A DNA stretch of 47,839 nt, taken from positions 1 through 47,839 of the forward strand of contig CANOTH010000005.1 of assembly GCA_947570505.1 (NCBI GenBank), in the 5' to 3' direction. This document shows, one piece after another, positions 22,785 through 31,303 of the stretch (the stretch's first letter is position 1; each line of letters opens with the position of its first letter). This DNA comes from an uncultured Candidatus Saccharibacteria bacterium (lineage in GTDB: Bacteria; Patescibacteriota; Saccharimonadia; Saccharimonadales; Saccharimonadaceae). The translations under genes were made by a program, and so were the position numbers. The notes under the pieces are model-generated. The model did no database searches, was not told the DNA's origin, and saw nothing but the letters and a program-made list of their open reading frames with translations.

Positions 22785-23456
22785 ATGACGCACCCAAAAT
22801 TGCTAAAAGCGACGAATCTCACCAAATCCTATGGCAAAACCACTATTTTGCATGGGGTGAGCTTGTCGGTGAGAGCAGGCGAGTTCCTCGCCATTGTCGG
22901 ACCGAGCGGCAGCGGTAAAAGTACCTTACTGCATATTCTTGGGTGCGTCGAACAAGCGGATTCGGGAGAACTCGAAATCTGCGGGAAGAATGTTCAGAAA
23001 CAAAGCTCAGCCCAGCTTGCCGAGCTACGTGGCCACGAGCTGGGCTTTGTCTTTCAGTTTTTCTACTTTCAGCCGCATCTTACGGTTGGTAAAAATCTGG
23101 AAGTACCCATGATGCCTTTACACACCAAAGTCAAAGAGCGACAGGCACGCATTGAGGCAGCCGCTGGTTTAGTTGGCATTGAGAATAAACTAAAGCAAAA
23201 GCCGAATAAGCTTTCTGGAGGGCAATTACAACGCGCAGCGATCGCCCGGGCGACCATTAATCGGCCAAAAATCATTCTAGCGGATGAACCAACTGGTAAT
23301 CTGGACGGCGAAAACACTCGTCGCACTATGGAATTATTATTGGAAATTAAAAACAGCCAGAATACTGCCCTAATTATCGTCACGCACGATGATACTGTAG
23401 CGGAAATGGCTGATAGAGTTCTACGTATGGAGGATGGGAGATTGCAAGCATGTTAA
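22785..23456 (+). CDS. MacB/LolD-type ABC transporter ATPase (223 aa)
   Basis: This is the ATP-binding subunit of a type VII (MacB/LolD/FtsE-like) ABC transporter. Walker A is GPSGSGKST (39-47), the signature is LSGGQLQRAAIARA, Walker B is IILADEPTGNLD, and the H-loop has IIVTHDD. The length is normal for this class. The ATG at 22785 follows TAGGGA. The stop overlaps the start of the permease gene by 7 bp, so the two are translationally coupled and probably work as a homodimer with two permease copies. The upstream secreted protein is in the same operon. These transporters act by moving periplasmic or extracellular domains rather than carrying solute through the membrane. Confidence 0.93.
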   Translation: MTHPKLLKATNLTKSYGKTTILHGVSLSVRAGEFLAIVGPSGSGKSTLLHILGCVEQADSGELEICGKNVQKQSSAQLAELRGHELGFVFQFFYFQPHLTVGKNLEVPMMPLHTKVKERQARIEAAAGLVGIENKLKQKPNKLSGGQLQRAAIARATINRPKIILADEPTGNLDGENTRRTMELLLEIKNSQNTALIIVTHDDTVAEMADRVLRMEDGRLQAC

Positions 23457-25324
23457 AATTACGTGATGCGTTTACCCTAGCATGGACGAAGCTACTTAGC
23501 CGGAAATTCTGGACCAGCCTCTTTCTAGCTTTAGAAATTATTTTGCTGACAGGAGTGCTGATTTTTGCATCTTGTATTCAAGGTTTTGAGGGGAGCCTAG
23601 CGAAATTTAATAGTGAAGGCCTGAATGGTAGATATCTCGTGACGGCGGCCAATTCGCGCAATAACCCAGACTTAGAGAAAGATCCAAAGCTAATGGATTT
23701 AGCAGAAGAATTATATCAGAGAGGTATAGAAGAACATCGCGCAGTCGCCCAGAAATTAGGTCTGGAGTACTCGGCAGATTCAGAAATCGCCCCTACAGAA
23801 TATTATGACGGTAGGCGGGAGTTAGTACCGTATTCACCGTATGCTAAGCAAGCTACTGATATTATGATGCGCGATTATCTCGTGGCTGATAAAGACGACT
23901 TGGAAAAGATTCTGGAGAATTATCCATATCAACGGATTTTCGTCGATGAAACCGTAATTGCAAATGGTCGTGTAGTGAATTTAGAGAATGGAGTAGAAAA
24001 CCTCAAGCAGTATACTTCATCCATTGACAGTATGCGCACACAAGTTTTTAATGGTCTGCATGTGATAGACGAGGAGCTGTATCAAGATTATTTCTTCGAA
24101 GATGTCGAGCTAGACAACGAGGCGATTCCGGTCGTGGTTTCCGTGGAGCAAGCCGAAACCATCTTGGAGATCAGTAGTATTAGCAGTGCGGCTAGTAGTG
24201 AAGAAAAGATCCAGCACTTCGAAGAGCTAAAATCAAAGTCTAGTGGGATGATTATCGAAGCCTGCTATCGTAACGGCGCTTCGCAAGAAATGATTTTTAA
24301 GGCGCAGCAGATTCTCGATGAAATCGCCCGCAACAAGGACAAACCATACTACACTGAACCGAGTTTAATCTATAACCTGCCGGAGAGTACTTGCGGAGCA
24401 ACCACGGTGAAGAAAGATACTCGCACGGCTGAGGAGAAGAAACAAGATCAGTTACGCGAAGAGTATCAGAAGGCGATCGGGAGTTACGAGGCACCAAAAG
24501 AGCAGCCGCTAAAATTCCAAATTGTCGGTTTGATTCCAGTTAGTAGCATATCTCGGCAAAGTAATGATATCATTAGTATGATTCAGTCGCTGGGCGGGGT
24601 TTCTATCGCCACACCGATTATTAGTCGAGGCTATTATGATGATCATACGACGGAGCTTTCGGAAGTTTATGACGAGCCGGATACTAGCCTAGATTATCTC
24701 GGAATCGATACAGATTATATTATTGAATTCAATGATGCAAAGACTGCTCGTGAGTTTATTGATGCGGAAAGCTGTGAATTTAAGGGCGCCATGAATTATG
24801 GCTGCGCTACTGAAGAACATCGTTTCTTGCTTACGAGCGACAGTAACAATAGCCTAGTGATTGAAGATATTTCTCGCACCTTTACGCAGATTTTGATTAT
24901 TATCGTGCTGATTGTACTAGGTATAACGGTGATATTTGTAGCGCTCATGGTGGTGCGTTCAATTACGAATGATCGTAAAGAAATTGCTATTTTCCGTGCC
25001 ATCGGTTTTCGCCGCACACATATTTTGCAGGTTTACCTAATGTATGCTTTGATACTAGCAGCAATTATTGTTGGCGGAAGTGTGATTTTGTCGCTGGTAG
25101 CAGGCTTCGTACTTAATCCGTGGCTGTCTGGAGTACTGACGGAGTTTCTCCGGGCGACTTTCTTTACTCTGGATTCCTCAATCGTGGCAAATCTCTTCGT
25201 TCCGCAGATCGTAGAATATCTTTGCCTTGGCGGGGCGATTATCGGAGTTTCGCTGCTCAGCGCCTTACTCCCCGCCCTCATTAAATCGCGACAGAATATT
25301 ATTGATGGATTGAAGTTTGAATAA
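23450..25324 (+). CDS. FtsX/MacB-like ABC transporter permease (624 aa)
   Basis: The layout is that of MacB-class permeases: one N-terminal transmembrane helix (about residues 20-42), a large extracellular domain (~45-475), and three C-terminal helices (about 482-507, 532-560 and 590-612). The C-terminal FtsX core is visible in VRSITNDRKEIAIFRAIGFRRTHI. The extracellular domain is longer than usual (~430 residues) and acidic, with a few Cys. It overlaps the ATPase gene by 7 bp. With the secreted four-Cys protein upstream it may export or process that protein, or act in peptide resistance; sequence alone does not decide. Confidence 0.9.
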   Translation: MLKLRDAFTLAWTKLLSRKFWTSLFLALEIILLTGVLIFASCIQGFEGSLAKFNSEGLNGRYLVTAANSRNNPDLEKDPKLMDLAEELYQRGIEEHRAVAQKLGLEYSADSEIAPTEYYDGRRELVPYSPYAKQATDIMMRDYLVADKDDLEKILENYPYQRIFVDETVIANGRVVNLENGVENLKQYTSSIDSMRTQVFNGLHVIDEELYQDYFFEDVELDNEAIPVVVSVEQAETILEISSISSAASSEEKIQHFEELKSKSSGMIIEACYRNGASQEMIFKAQQILDEIARNKDKPYYTEPSLIYNLPESTCGATTVKKDTRTAEEKKQDQLREEYQKAIGSYEAPKEQPLKFQIVGLIPVSSISRQSNDIISMIQSLGGVSIATPIISRGYYDDHTTELSEVYDEPDTSLDYLGIDTDYIIEFNDAKTAREFIDAESCEFKGAMNYGCATEEHRFLLTSDSNNSLVIEDISRTFTQILIIIVLIVLGITVIFVALMVVRSITNDRKEIAIFRAIGFRRTHILQVYLMYALILAAIIVGGSVILSLVAGFVLNPWLSGVLTEFLRATFFTLDSSIVANLFVPQIVEYLCLGGAIIGVSLLSALLPALIKSRQNIIDGLKFE

Positions 25325-25362
25325 ATCTAAGATAAAGACCTCCATTGCACCTATCCGCGGTC

Positions 25363-25373
25363 TATAATATAAT
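25363..25373 (+). promoter_or_regulatory. -10 region of rmuC (leaderless)
   Basis: Two overlapping TATAAT boxes (25363-25368 and 25368-25373); the second ends 6 nt before the ATG. Confidence 0.6.
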
Positions 25374-25379
25374 AAGCAT

Positions 25380-26570
25380 ATGGATATTATTCTACTCGTT
25401 GCCGTCCTGATATGCATCGTTTTGCAACTACTTCAACTTTTTCGTCATCCCATCGCCCGCACCGATACTCGTCATCTAGAAGAACGTCTAATCAGGATGG
25501 AAGCAGAATTAGACAAACTTGTACCTCAAATTGAAGATAGCTTCCGCGAGAATCGCAAAGAATTAACCAGTAATCTCCAGGGCAGCCGTAAAGAAATTTC
25601 CGATAATTTGCAACACATCCAAGCCACCGTCGACCAGAGAGTTAAAAGCTTACAAGAAGATAATTCCAAACGTCTGCAAGAAATGCAAATGACTGTCGAC
25701 GAAAAGTTGCAGCGCTCAGTTGAGCAAAGATTTAACGAAAGTTTCAAAACTATTTCTGGCCAGCTCACCCAAGTCTACCAAGGTCTAGGCGAAATGAAAA
25801 ACCTCGCGCACGGAGTTGGCGACCTGAAGAAAGTGATGGAGGGTGTTAAAACTCGTGGTATTTACGGCGAGGTACAGCTAGGTAATATTATTACTGATTG
25901 TCTCACCAACGACCAGTATGCTGAGAATATTATTACAAAAGAGGGCAGCAACGATCGCGTAGAATTTGCCATCAAAATGCCTGGGCGCGACGAACATGCC
26001 GTCTATTTACCGATTGATTCTAAGTTTCCGATTGAGAACTACTCTCGTCTACTGACGGCCTACGACCATGGCGATAAAATTGAAATCGAAAGCTTACGTA
26101 AGGCACTAGCCGGAGATGTCAAAGAACAAGCCAAAAAGATCTCTACCAAATATCTTGATCCGCCTGCTACGACTGATTTTGGATTAATGTTTGTTCCGAC
26201 CGAAAGCTTGTATGCTGAAATTTTGCGCATCCCCGGATTATCTGATGAAATTCGCCAAAGGAGAAACGTTGTGATTGTCTCGCCATCCACTTTGCCCACA
26301 GTCTTGTCTGGACTTACTATGGGCTTTCGCAGTGTCGCGATTGAGCAGCGCTCTGCCGAAGTTTGGCAAACTCTAGGAGCCGTTAAGACTCAGTTTAATA
26401 AATTTGGCGATCTGCTCGCTGCCACCCGCAAGAAGCTCCAAGAAACTGCTAACAAAATTGGTGATGCCGAGGTAGCTTCACGGCAAATTGAACGTAAGCT
26501 AAAAAATGTCGAGAGCCTACCTGAACAGGAGACCTCGCATTTGCTGGGCGAAATCAAAATTGACCCATAG
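25380..26570 (+). CDS. rmuC: RmuC-family DNA recombination protein
   Basis: RmuC limits rearrangement at inverted repeats and is predicted to be a nuclease. The protein (396 aa) starts with a membrane anchor (~2-20), then a long coiled coil (~25-135), then the RmuC domain with RGIYGEVQLGNII, VEFAIKMPG, YLPIDSKFPIENY and IRQRRNVVIVSPSTL. The ATG at 25380 follows TATAAT by 6 nt and lacks a Shine-Dalgarno. Length is within the family range. The next promoter and gene follow immediately. Its presence fits the number of inverted repeats in this region, but that link is speculative. Confidence 0.92.
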   Translation: MDIILLVAVLICIVLQLLQLFRHPIARTDTRHLEERLIRMEAELDKLVPQIEDSFRENRKELTSNLQGSRKEISDNLQHIQATVDQRVKSLQEDNSKRLQEMQMTVDEKLQRSVEQRFNESFKTISGQLTQVYQGLGEMKNLAHGVGDLKKVMEGVKTRGIYGEVQLGNIITDCLTNDQYAENIITKEGSNDRVEFAIKMPGRDEHAVYLPIDSKFPIENYSRLLTAYDHGDKIEIESLRKALAGDVKEQAKKISTKYLDPPATTDFGLMFVPTESLYAEILRIPGLSDEIRQRRNVVIVSPSTLPTVLSGLTMGFRSVAIEQRSAEVWQTLGAVKTQFNKFGDLLAATRKKLQETANKIGDAEVASRQIERKLKNVESLPEQETSHLLGEIKIDP

Positions 26571-26579
26571 GCTATATGC

Positions 26580-26585
26580 TATAAT
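26580..26585 (+). promoter_or_regulatory. -10 box of the CmpB-like gene (leaderless)
   Basis: TATAAT, 7 nt before the ATG at 26593. Confidence 0.55.
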
Positions 26586-26592
26586 GTTAAAT

Positions 26593-27258
26593 ATGGAGCA
26601 AATCGCCACCTGGTTTCTGATTTTTATTTTTTATTCCTTTGCCGGATGGTTGATGGAGGTCTGCGTTGGAATATTGCGCAATCGCAAAGTAATTAATCGC
26701 GGTTTTTTAATTGGGCCAATCTGTCCAATTTACGGTACTGGAGCATTATTGCTCTCGTTTATTTTAAGGGAACCCGAAAACCCATTCGTCATCTTTTGCG
26801 TAGCTGTAGTAGGTAGTGCAGTCTTGGAATATGTCGTCAGCTATCTAATGGAAAAACTCTTTCGAGTGCGTTGGTGGGATTACACCAATCGCGTTTTTAA
26901 TATTAATGGCCGTATTTGTGTAGAATCAGTAGTTTCGTTTGGAGTAATTGGTGTACTCATTCTTAATGTGATTAATCCGTGGCTACTATCAATTTTGGGC
27001 AGTTTACCATCAAACTTTTTAATAGCCTTCGCCGTAATTATCTTTTGCTGGCTAATTTGCGATATTGCTCTATCGCTCTGGCTGATTCTAGGGGTTCGCG
27101 TTACTGTAGGCACAATGCAGCCGGATGCTACGGAGGAAATCACTCAGAATATTCAAGAAGTATTAATGAATAAGGGCAAGCTAAATCGCCGCTTAGCGAA
27201 AGCTTTTCCTAATCAAACACCAAGCAAAAAGAAACCTCGTAAAAAGAAGAAATCCTAG
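26593..27258 (+). CDS. CmpB-like putative ABC-transporter type IV membrane protein (221 aa)
   Basis: The pattern matches PF06541 (putative ABC-transporter type IV, CmpB): FYSFAGWLMEVCVG near the N-terminus, NRGFLIGPICPIYG, then LEYVVSYLMEKLFRVRWWDY. Five or six hydrophobic segments span about residues 5-26, 44-62, 71-92, 119-137 and 146-174. The C-terminal ~25 residues are strongly basic (KKKPRKKKKS). I chose the ATG at 26593 because TATAAT lies 7 nt upstream; longer frames would start inside rmuC. Transport function in this family is not proven. It forms its own leaderless unit between rmuC and the DHH gene. Confidence 0.8.
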   Translation: MEQIATWFLIFIFYSFAGWLMEVCVGILRNRKVINRGFLIGPICPIYGTGALLLSFILREPENPFVIFCVAVVGSAVLEYVVSYLMEKLFRVRWWDYTNRVFNINGRICVESVVSFGVIGVLILNVINPWLLSILGSLPSNFLIAFAVIIFCWLICDIALSLWLILGVRVTVGTMQPDATEEITQNIQEVLMNKGKLNRRLAKAFPNQTPSKKKPRKKKKS

Positions 27259-27278
27259 ACCAATACCCCTAAACAGAG

Positions 27279-27284
27279 TATAAT
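27279..27284 (+). promoter_or_regulatory. -10 box of the DHH gene (leaderless)
   Basis: TATAAT, 7 nt before the ATG at 27292. Confidence 0.6.
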
Positions 27285-27291
27285 AGACAAT

Positions 27292-28293
27292 ATGTATGAC
27301 AATTTTAGAGACTTTTTGCAGGGCAAAAAACGTATCTGTATAATTCAAGCTGAGAACCCTGATGGTGATTCGGTTGGATCGGCCATTGCGCTCGATTATC
27401 TACTCAAAGATACTGAGAATACTCTGTATTGCCCAGTCGATGTGCCAAAATATCTACATTATTTCCCAGATTGGTCACGTATTAGCAATGAATTTGATTA
27501 TCGTGCTGATGGCTACATTATTGTCGATACAGCCGCTAGTATTTTGTTATCTAAGCTCTTAGATGATGCCGCGATTAGAAATTGTCTATATCAAAAGCCT
27601 GTCTTCGTCTTTGATCATCATGAGAGTGAAGATGATCTAGACTTTCCGCACGAAGCCATTATTGAGCCTCTGCCCGCTTGTACGGAATTGATATTTCGAG
27701 CAGCTAAAACTCTAGGTTTTGAAGTTACAAAACCCGCTGCCGAGGCTATTTATTCCGGTATTTCGTCGGATACATTGGGGTTAGTAAGTGCTTCGGTAAC
27801 ATCTGATACTATGCGTACTATGGCTGAATTGATTGATCTAGGAGCAAATCCAGCCGAGCTTGACGAGGCCCGCCGTGAATTTATGAAAAAATCACCCCGC
27901 ATTCTGGATTATAAAGCCGATCTCATTAAACGCATTGAATATTCGCTTGATAATCAATTAGCTACCATTCATATTCCATTTGAAGATATTCAGCAGTATT
28001 CTGATGAGTATAATCCGAATGTGCTGATTTTGGAAGAAATGCGTTTAGTAGAAGGTGTTATCGTGGCCGTAGCCATTAAAACTTACCCTGACGGCAAAGT
28101 CACGGGCAAGATTCGCACTAGTAAACCTATCGCGGAACAAATCGCCGGTTATTTTGGTGGGGGCGGACATCCATTTGCAGCTGGGTTCCGCACTTATGAT
28201 GTAGACTATGCCGACGTAGTGGCGGATATCGTAAAGATTATGCCCGAGTTGCTAGAACAAGCGGCAATTGATACGGCCGAGGAGACTGCCTAG
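27292..28293 (+). CDS. DHH-family phosphoesterase, NrnA-like (333 aa)
   Basis: DHH/DHHA1 phosphoesterases of the NrnA group degrade nanoRNA, pAp or cyclic dinucleotide products using two Mn ions. Metal ligands are visible: NPDGDSVGS (~23-31), the Asp in VDTAAS, DHHES (~105-109), and the later DHHA1 substrate motif GGGGHPFAAGF near the C-terminus. Length is typical. It should be cytoplasmic. TATAAT lies 7 nt before the ATG and no Shine-Dalgarno is present. The alpha/beta hydrolase and cysS follow with gaps of 2 and 0 bp, so this is the first gene of that operon. The substrate (nanoRNA, pAp or c-di-AMP product) is not decided by sequence. Confidence 0.9.
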   Translation: MYDNFRDFLQGKKRICIIQAENPDGDSVGSAIALDYLLKDTENTLYCPVDVPKYLHYFPDWSRISNEFDYRADGYIIVDTAASILLSKLLDDAAIRNCLYQKPVFVFDHHESEDDLDFPHEAIIEPLPACTELIFRAAKTLGFEVTKPAAEAIYSGISSDTLGLVSASVTSDTMRTMAELIDLGANPAELDEARREFMKKSPRILDYKADLIKRIEYSLDNQLATIHIPFEDIQQYSDEYNPNVLILEEMRLVEGVIVAVAIKTYPDGKVTGKIRTSKPIAEQIAGYFGGGGHPFAAGFRTYDVDYADVVADIVKIMPELLEQAAIDTAEETA

Positions 28294-28295
28294 CA

Positions 28296-29150
28296 ATGCC
28301 CAAAGCTTTCAGTGAGTTTTATAATCGCCGCAAAAAAATCAAGCACAAGGTCTTGCATCGCCCGATTTATATGCGCGCTGCTTATGAGCGCAAGGTTAAA
28401 AACCCAGTACTTACAGTAGTTTTTCTGCATGGAATTTCTGCTACATCTGAGACCTGGCGCGCCACCTTTAAGCAGTTGAGCAAAACTCCAGAGATGAAAC
28501 AGGTGCAACTCATTGTCTTGGACTTGCTAGGCTATGGCAAATCTTTACAGACGAATTGGTTAGATTATGACTATACCGATTATAATCAAGCTCTTGAACA
28601 GACCCTTAGGAAAAAGCAGGTGACTGGCCCCATAGTGTTGGTTGGGCATTCCATGGGTTCGCTAATTGCGGCTGATTTTGCTACAAACTTTCAGCACGAG
28701 GCGCAAATCGTTGGGCTAATATTGGTTTCTCCGCCCGTCTTGATGCCAGAAGAATTAGCTAAATTGCCCGATCGAGTCTATACCAAATCTTATGGAGCTC
28801 TGCAACAACTAGCCAAAGATGAACCGGCTATGGAAGTGATAGCTAACTTCATCCAGAGATTTAGCAGTTTTAGTAGTAAGTATATTAAAACACCAGCTTT
28901 TGGTCGCGCCATGGATCAGATTATTCTTAATCATAATAATTACCACACTTTTACCCAGATTCGGATCCCCACTTTGATTATCCACGGGCACTTCGATCCT
29001 CTAGTGATGGCTTCAAATCTCAAACGAGCGGCAAAAGCTAATAGTTCGTATGTGCAGTTTGTGAGTGTACTCGGGCATCATGATGTATCATCAGCCAAAC
29101 GTAGCAAGATTCTAATCGAATTAAAACGCATAATCCATGAGGAGATCTAG
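28296..29150 (+). CDS. Alpha/beta hydrolase (284 aa)
   Basis: An alpha/beta-hydrolase-fold enzyme with a complete triad: nucleophile Ser119 in GHSMGS, an acid in HGHFDPL near residue 235, and His in LGHHDVSS near 270. The oxyanion region is LHGISAT (44-50). There is no signal peptide; a basic N-terminal segment (RRKKIKHKVLHRP) precedes the core. It resembles esterases and MhpC/BioH-type hydrolases, but the substrate cannot be deduced. The ATG at 28296 lies 2 bp after the DHH stop and the gene ends directly before the cysS ATG, so it is in the DHH-hydrolase-cysS operon. Confidence 0.88.
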   Translation: MPKAFSEFYNRRKKIKHKVLHRPIYMRAAYERKVKNPVLTVVFLHGISATSETWRATFKQLSKTPEMKQVQLIVLDLLGYGKSLQTNWLDYDYTDYNQALEQTLRKKQVTGPIVLVGHSMGSLIAADFATNFQHEAQIVGLILVSPPVLMPEELAKLPDRVYTKSYGALQQLAKDEPAMEVIANFIQRFSSFSSKYIKTPAFGRAMDQIILNHNNYHTFTQIRIPTLIIHGHFDPLVMASNLKRAAKANSSYVQFVSVLGHHDVSSAKRSKILIELKRIIHEEI

Positions 29151-30515
29151 ATGGAAAAGGGTGAGCTAAGATTATATAATACTTTGACCAGGAATGTTGA
29201 AACTTTTCGGCCGTTTAATCCGAAGAAGGTAAAAATTTATACTTGCGGGCCAACTGTTTATAGTATGCCGCATATTGGCAATTTTGCGGCTTATGTTTAC
29301 TGGGACTTGCTGGTACGAATTCTCAAAATGAATGGGTATGTCCCGTATCGAGTCTTGAATTTGACTGATGTAGGCCATTTGACCTCCGATGGTGACGAGG
29401 GTGAAGATAAACTAGAAAAAGGCGCCAGGAAGACTGGTAAAAGCGTTTGGGAAGTAGCCGAATATTATATTGATCAGTTTCAGAAAGATTTCAAGAAGCT
29501 AAATTTAGTGCAGCCACAAGTTTGGGCTCGAGCGACGGATTATATTGAAGAAGATGAAAAACTGGTAGATGCACTTACAAGTCAAGGTTATACCTATGAA
29601 ACAAAGGATGGAATATATTATGATACTAGCAGATTTGCGAAATATGCTGAGTTCGCACGACTAGATTTAGATGGAATTAAGGCTGGCGCCCGAGTGAAAT
29701 TCTCTCAGGAGAAACACAATCCATCTGATTTTGCCGTTTGGAAGTTTATTCAGCCAGGTGAAAATCATACTATGCGTTGGGATTATTTGGGACGACCAGG
29801 ATATCCCGGCTGGCATTTAGAATGTTCTAGCATTATTCATGCCGAGCTAGGCGAAACTATTGATATTCACACTGGCGGAATTGATCATATCTCAGTACAC
29901 CATACTAATGAAATTGCTCAAAGTGAAGCTGCTTTCGAAAAAGAACTGGCCAAGTACTGGCTACATTGTCATCACTTGATGGTAAATGGTGAAAAAATCT
30001 CTAAGTCTCTAGGAAATGGCTATACTTTGAAGGATCTTGCCAAACAAGGTTATTCGGCTCTTGATTACAAAATGTGGGTTTTGCAAGGTCACTATCAATC
30101 CGAACGAGATTTCAATCTAGAAGGGCTAGAGGCAGCCAGAGTACGCAGATTAGGATGGAGAAACCGTGTGGCTCGATGTTATCAAGATCAGGAGGATGAA
30201 GTTCCTATAGAAGTAATGGAAGATTTACAAGCCGCTTTCAATGATAATCTGAATTCCCCTAAAGCTTTTGCTATTATTGATTCCTGTCATCAAGATAGCT
30301 TGGTGTTTTGGCGGTGGGTCGATGATGTACTCGGTTTAGGGCTGATCAGGGGTCGTAAGCTGCCCGAGAATGTGCAGCAGATTCTCCAGGATCGTCAAGT
30401 TGCCCGCGATCAAAAAGATTATGCCAAGTCCGATTATCTCCGAGACGAATTGATGAAATACAGTTATACTGTTTTAGACACAAAAGCAGGACAGGTCTGG
30501 CAGTATCTCCGTTAA
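29151..30515 (+). CDS. cysS: Cysteinyl-tRNA synthetase
   Basis: CysRS charges tRNA(Cys). The class I signatures are HIGN (in SMPHIGNF) and KISKS (in EKISKSLGN). The catalytic zinc ligands look intact: Cys in YTCGPT, Cys in HLECSS, then His and Glu in HHTNEIAQSEA. The length of 454 residues is typical. The ATG at 29151 directly follows the hydrolase stop, with GGAG upstream. The C-terminal anticodon-binding part has ARDQKDYAKSDYLRDEL, as expected. Nothing is odd. Confidence 0.96.
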   Translation: MEKGELRLYNTLTRNVETFRPFNPKKVKIYTCGPTVYSMPHIGNFAAYVYWDLLVRILKMNGYVPYRVLNLTDVGHLTSDGDEGEDKLEKGARKTGKSVWEVAEYYIDQFQKDFKKLNLVQPQVWARATDYIEEDEKLVDALTSQGYTYETKDGIYYDTSRFAKYAEFARLDLDGIKAGARVKFSQEKHNPSDFAVWKFIQPGENHTMRWDYLGRPGYPGWHLECSSIIHAELGETIDIHTGGIDHISVHHTNEIAQSEAAFEKELAKYWLHCHHLMVNGEKISKSLGNGYTLKDLAKQGYSALDYKMWVLQGHYQSERDFNLEGLEAARVRRLGWRNRVARCYQDQEDEVPIEVMEDLQAAFNDNLNSPKAFAIIDSCHQDSLVFWRWVDDVLGLGLIRGRKLPENVQQILQDRQVARDQKDYAKSDYLRDELMKYSYTVLDTKAGQVWQYLR

Positions 30516-30520
30516 CGTGG

Positions 30521-30526
30521 TATACT
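30521..30526 (+). promoter_or_regulatory. -10 box of the second ABC operon (leaderless)
   Basis: TATACT, 6 nt before the ATG at 30533. Confidence 0.5.
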
Positions 30527-30532
30527 CATAAG

Positions 30533-31303
30533 ATGAAACCTGTTATAGAAGTGCAAAAACTAGTCAAAGTCTATGGTAAACGTTCCACGGCTTTTACAGC
30601 CTTAAAGAATATTGATCTTACTATTAATGAAGGAGAATCGGTCGCAATTGTCGGGAAATCTGGTTCTGGTAAGTCTACACTCATGCACCTGATTGCTCTA
30701 CTAGATCGACCTACCGAAGGTACAATCAAAATCGACGGAGTAGACTCTACCAAGCTTAGCTCCCGCAAGCTAAATCATCTGCGCAATCATAGCTTTGGCT
30801 TTGTATTTCAACAATTCTTTATGAATCCGCAAGATACAGTACTAGAAAATGTCGTACTGCCACTCAAAATCGCCGGGGAAAATCGACGCACTAGGCGGCG
30901 CCTGGCCGAAAAGGCTCTCAGGACTGTCGGTTTGGAAGAGCGAATCAAATTCAAAGCCAACGATTTGTCTGGCGGACAAAAACAGCGAGTTTGTATTGCT
31001 CGAGCCATTGTTAACAACCCTAAGATTCTCTTTGCCGATGAGCCAACGGGTAACTTGGATTCCGCTACTGGTGACAAGGTGATCGAATTACTGTTTGGGC
31101 TGAATAAGAAACAGGGTGTTACTCTAATCATCGTTACTCACGATGAAGATCTAGCCAGACTTTGCGACCGTCAGATTCGCATTTCTGATGGTAAAATCGT
31201 TGAAGACACGGGGGCAAAGAAAACGGAAAAAACGAAGAAGAAGACGAAGGTAACAAAGAAAAAGGCTACTAAGTCTACCACTAAGAAAGGAGCCAAAGCC
31301 TAA
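30533..31303 (+). CDS. MacB-type ABC transporter ATPase with Lys-rich tail (256 aa)
   Basis: The ATPase has Walker A GKSGSGKST (41-49), signature LSGGQKQRVCIARA, Walker B ILFADEPTGNLD and H-loop IIVTHDED. After residue ~222 a tail of ~33 residues made almost entirely of Lys, Thr and Ala is added; such tails occur on several proteins in this group and may bind lipid head groups or nucleic acid, but that is conjecture. TATACT lies 6 nt before the ATG with no Shine-Dalgarno. The stop TAA shares its last A with the permease ATG (TAATG). It forms a second MacB-like pair in the window. Confidence 0.93.
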   Translation: MKPVIEVQKLVKVYGKRSTAFTALKNIDLTINEGESVAIVGKSGSGKSTLMHLIALLDRPTEGTIKIDGVDSTKLSSRKLNHLRNHSFGFVFQQFFMNPQDTVLENVVLPLKIAGENRRTRRRLAEKALRTVGLEERIKFKANDLSGGQKQRVCIARAIVNNPKILFADEPTGNLDSATGDKVIELLFGLNKKQGVTLIIVTHDEDLARLCDRQIRISDGKIVEDTGAKKTEKTKKKTKVTKKKATKSTTKKGAKA

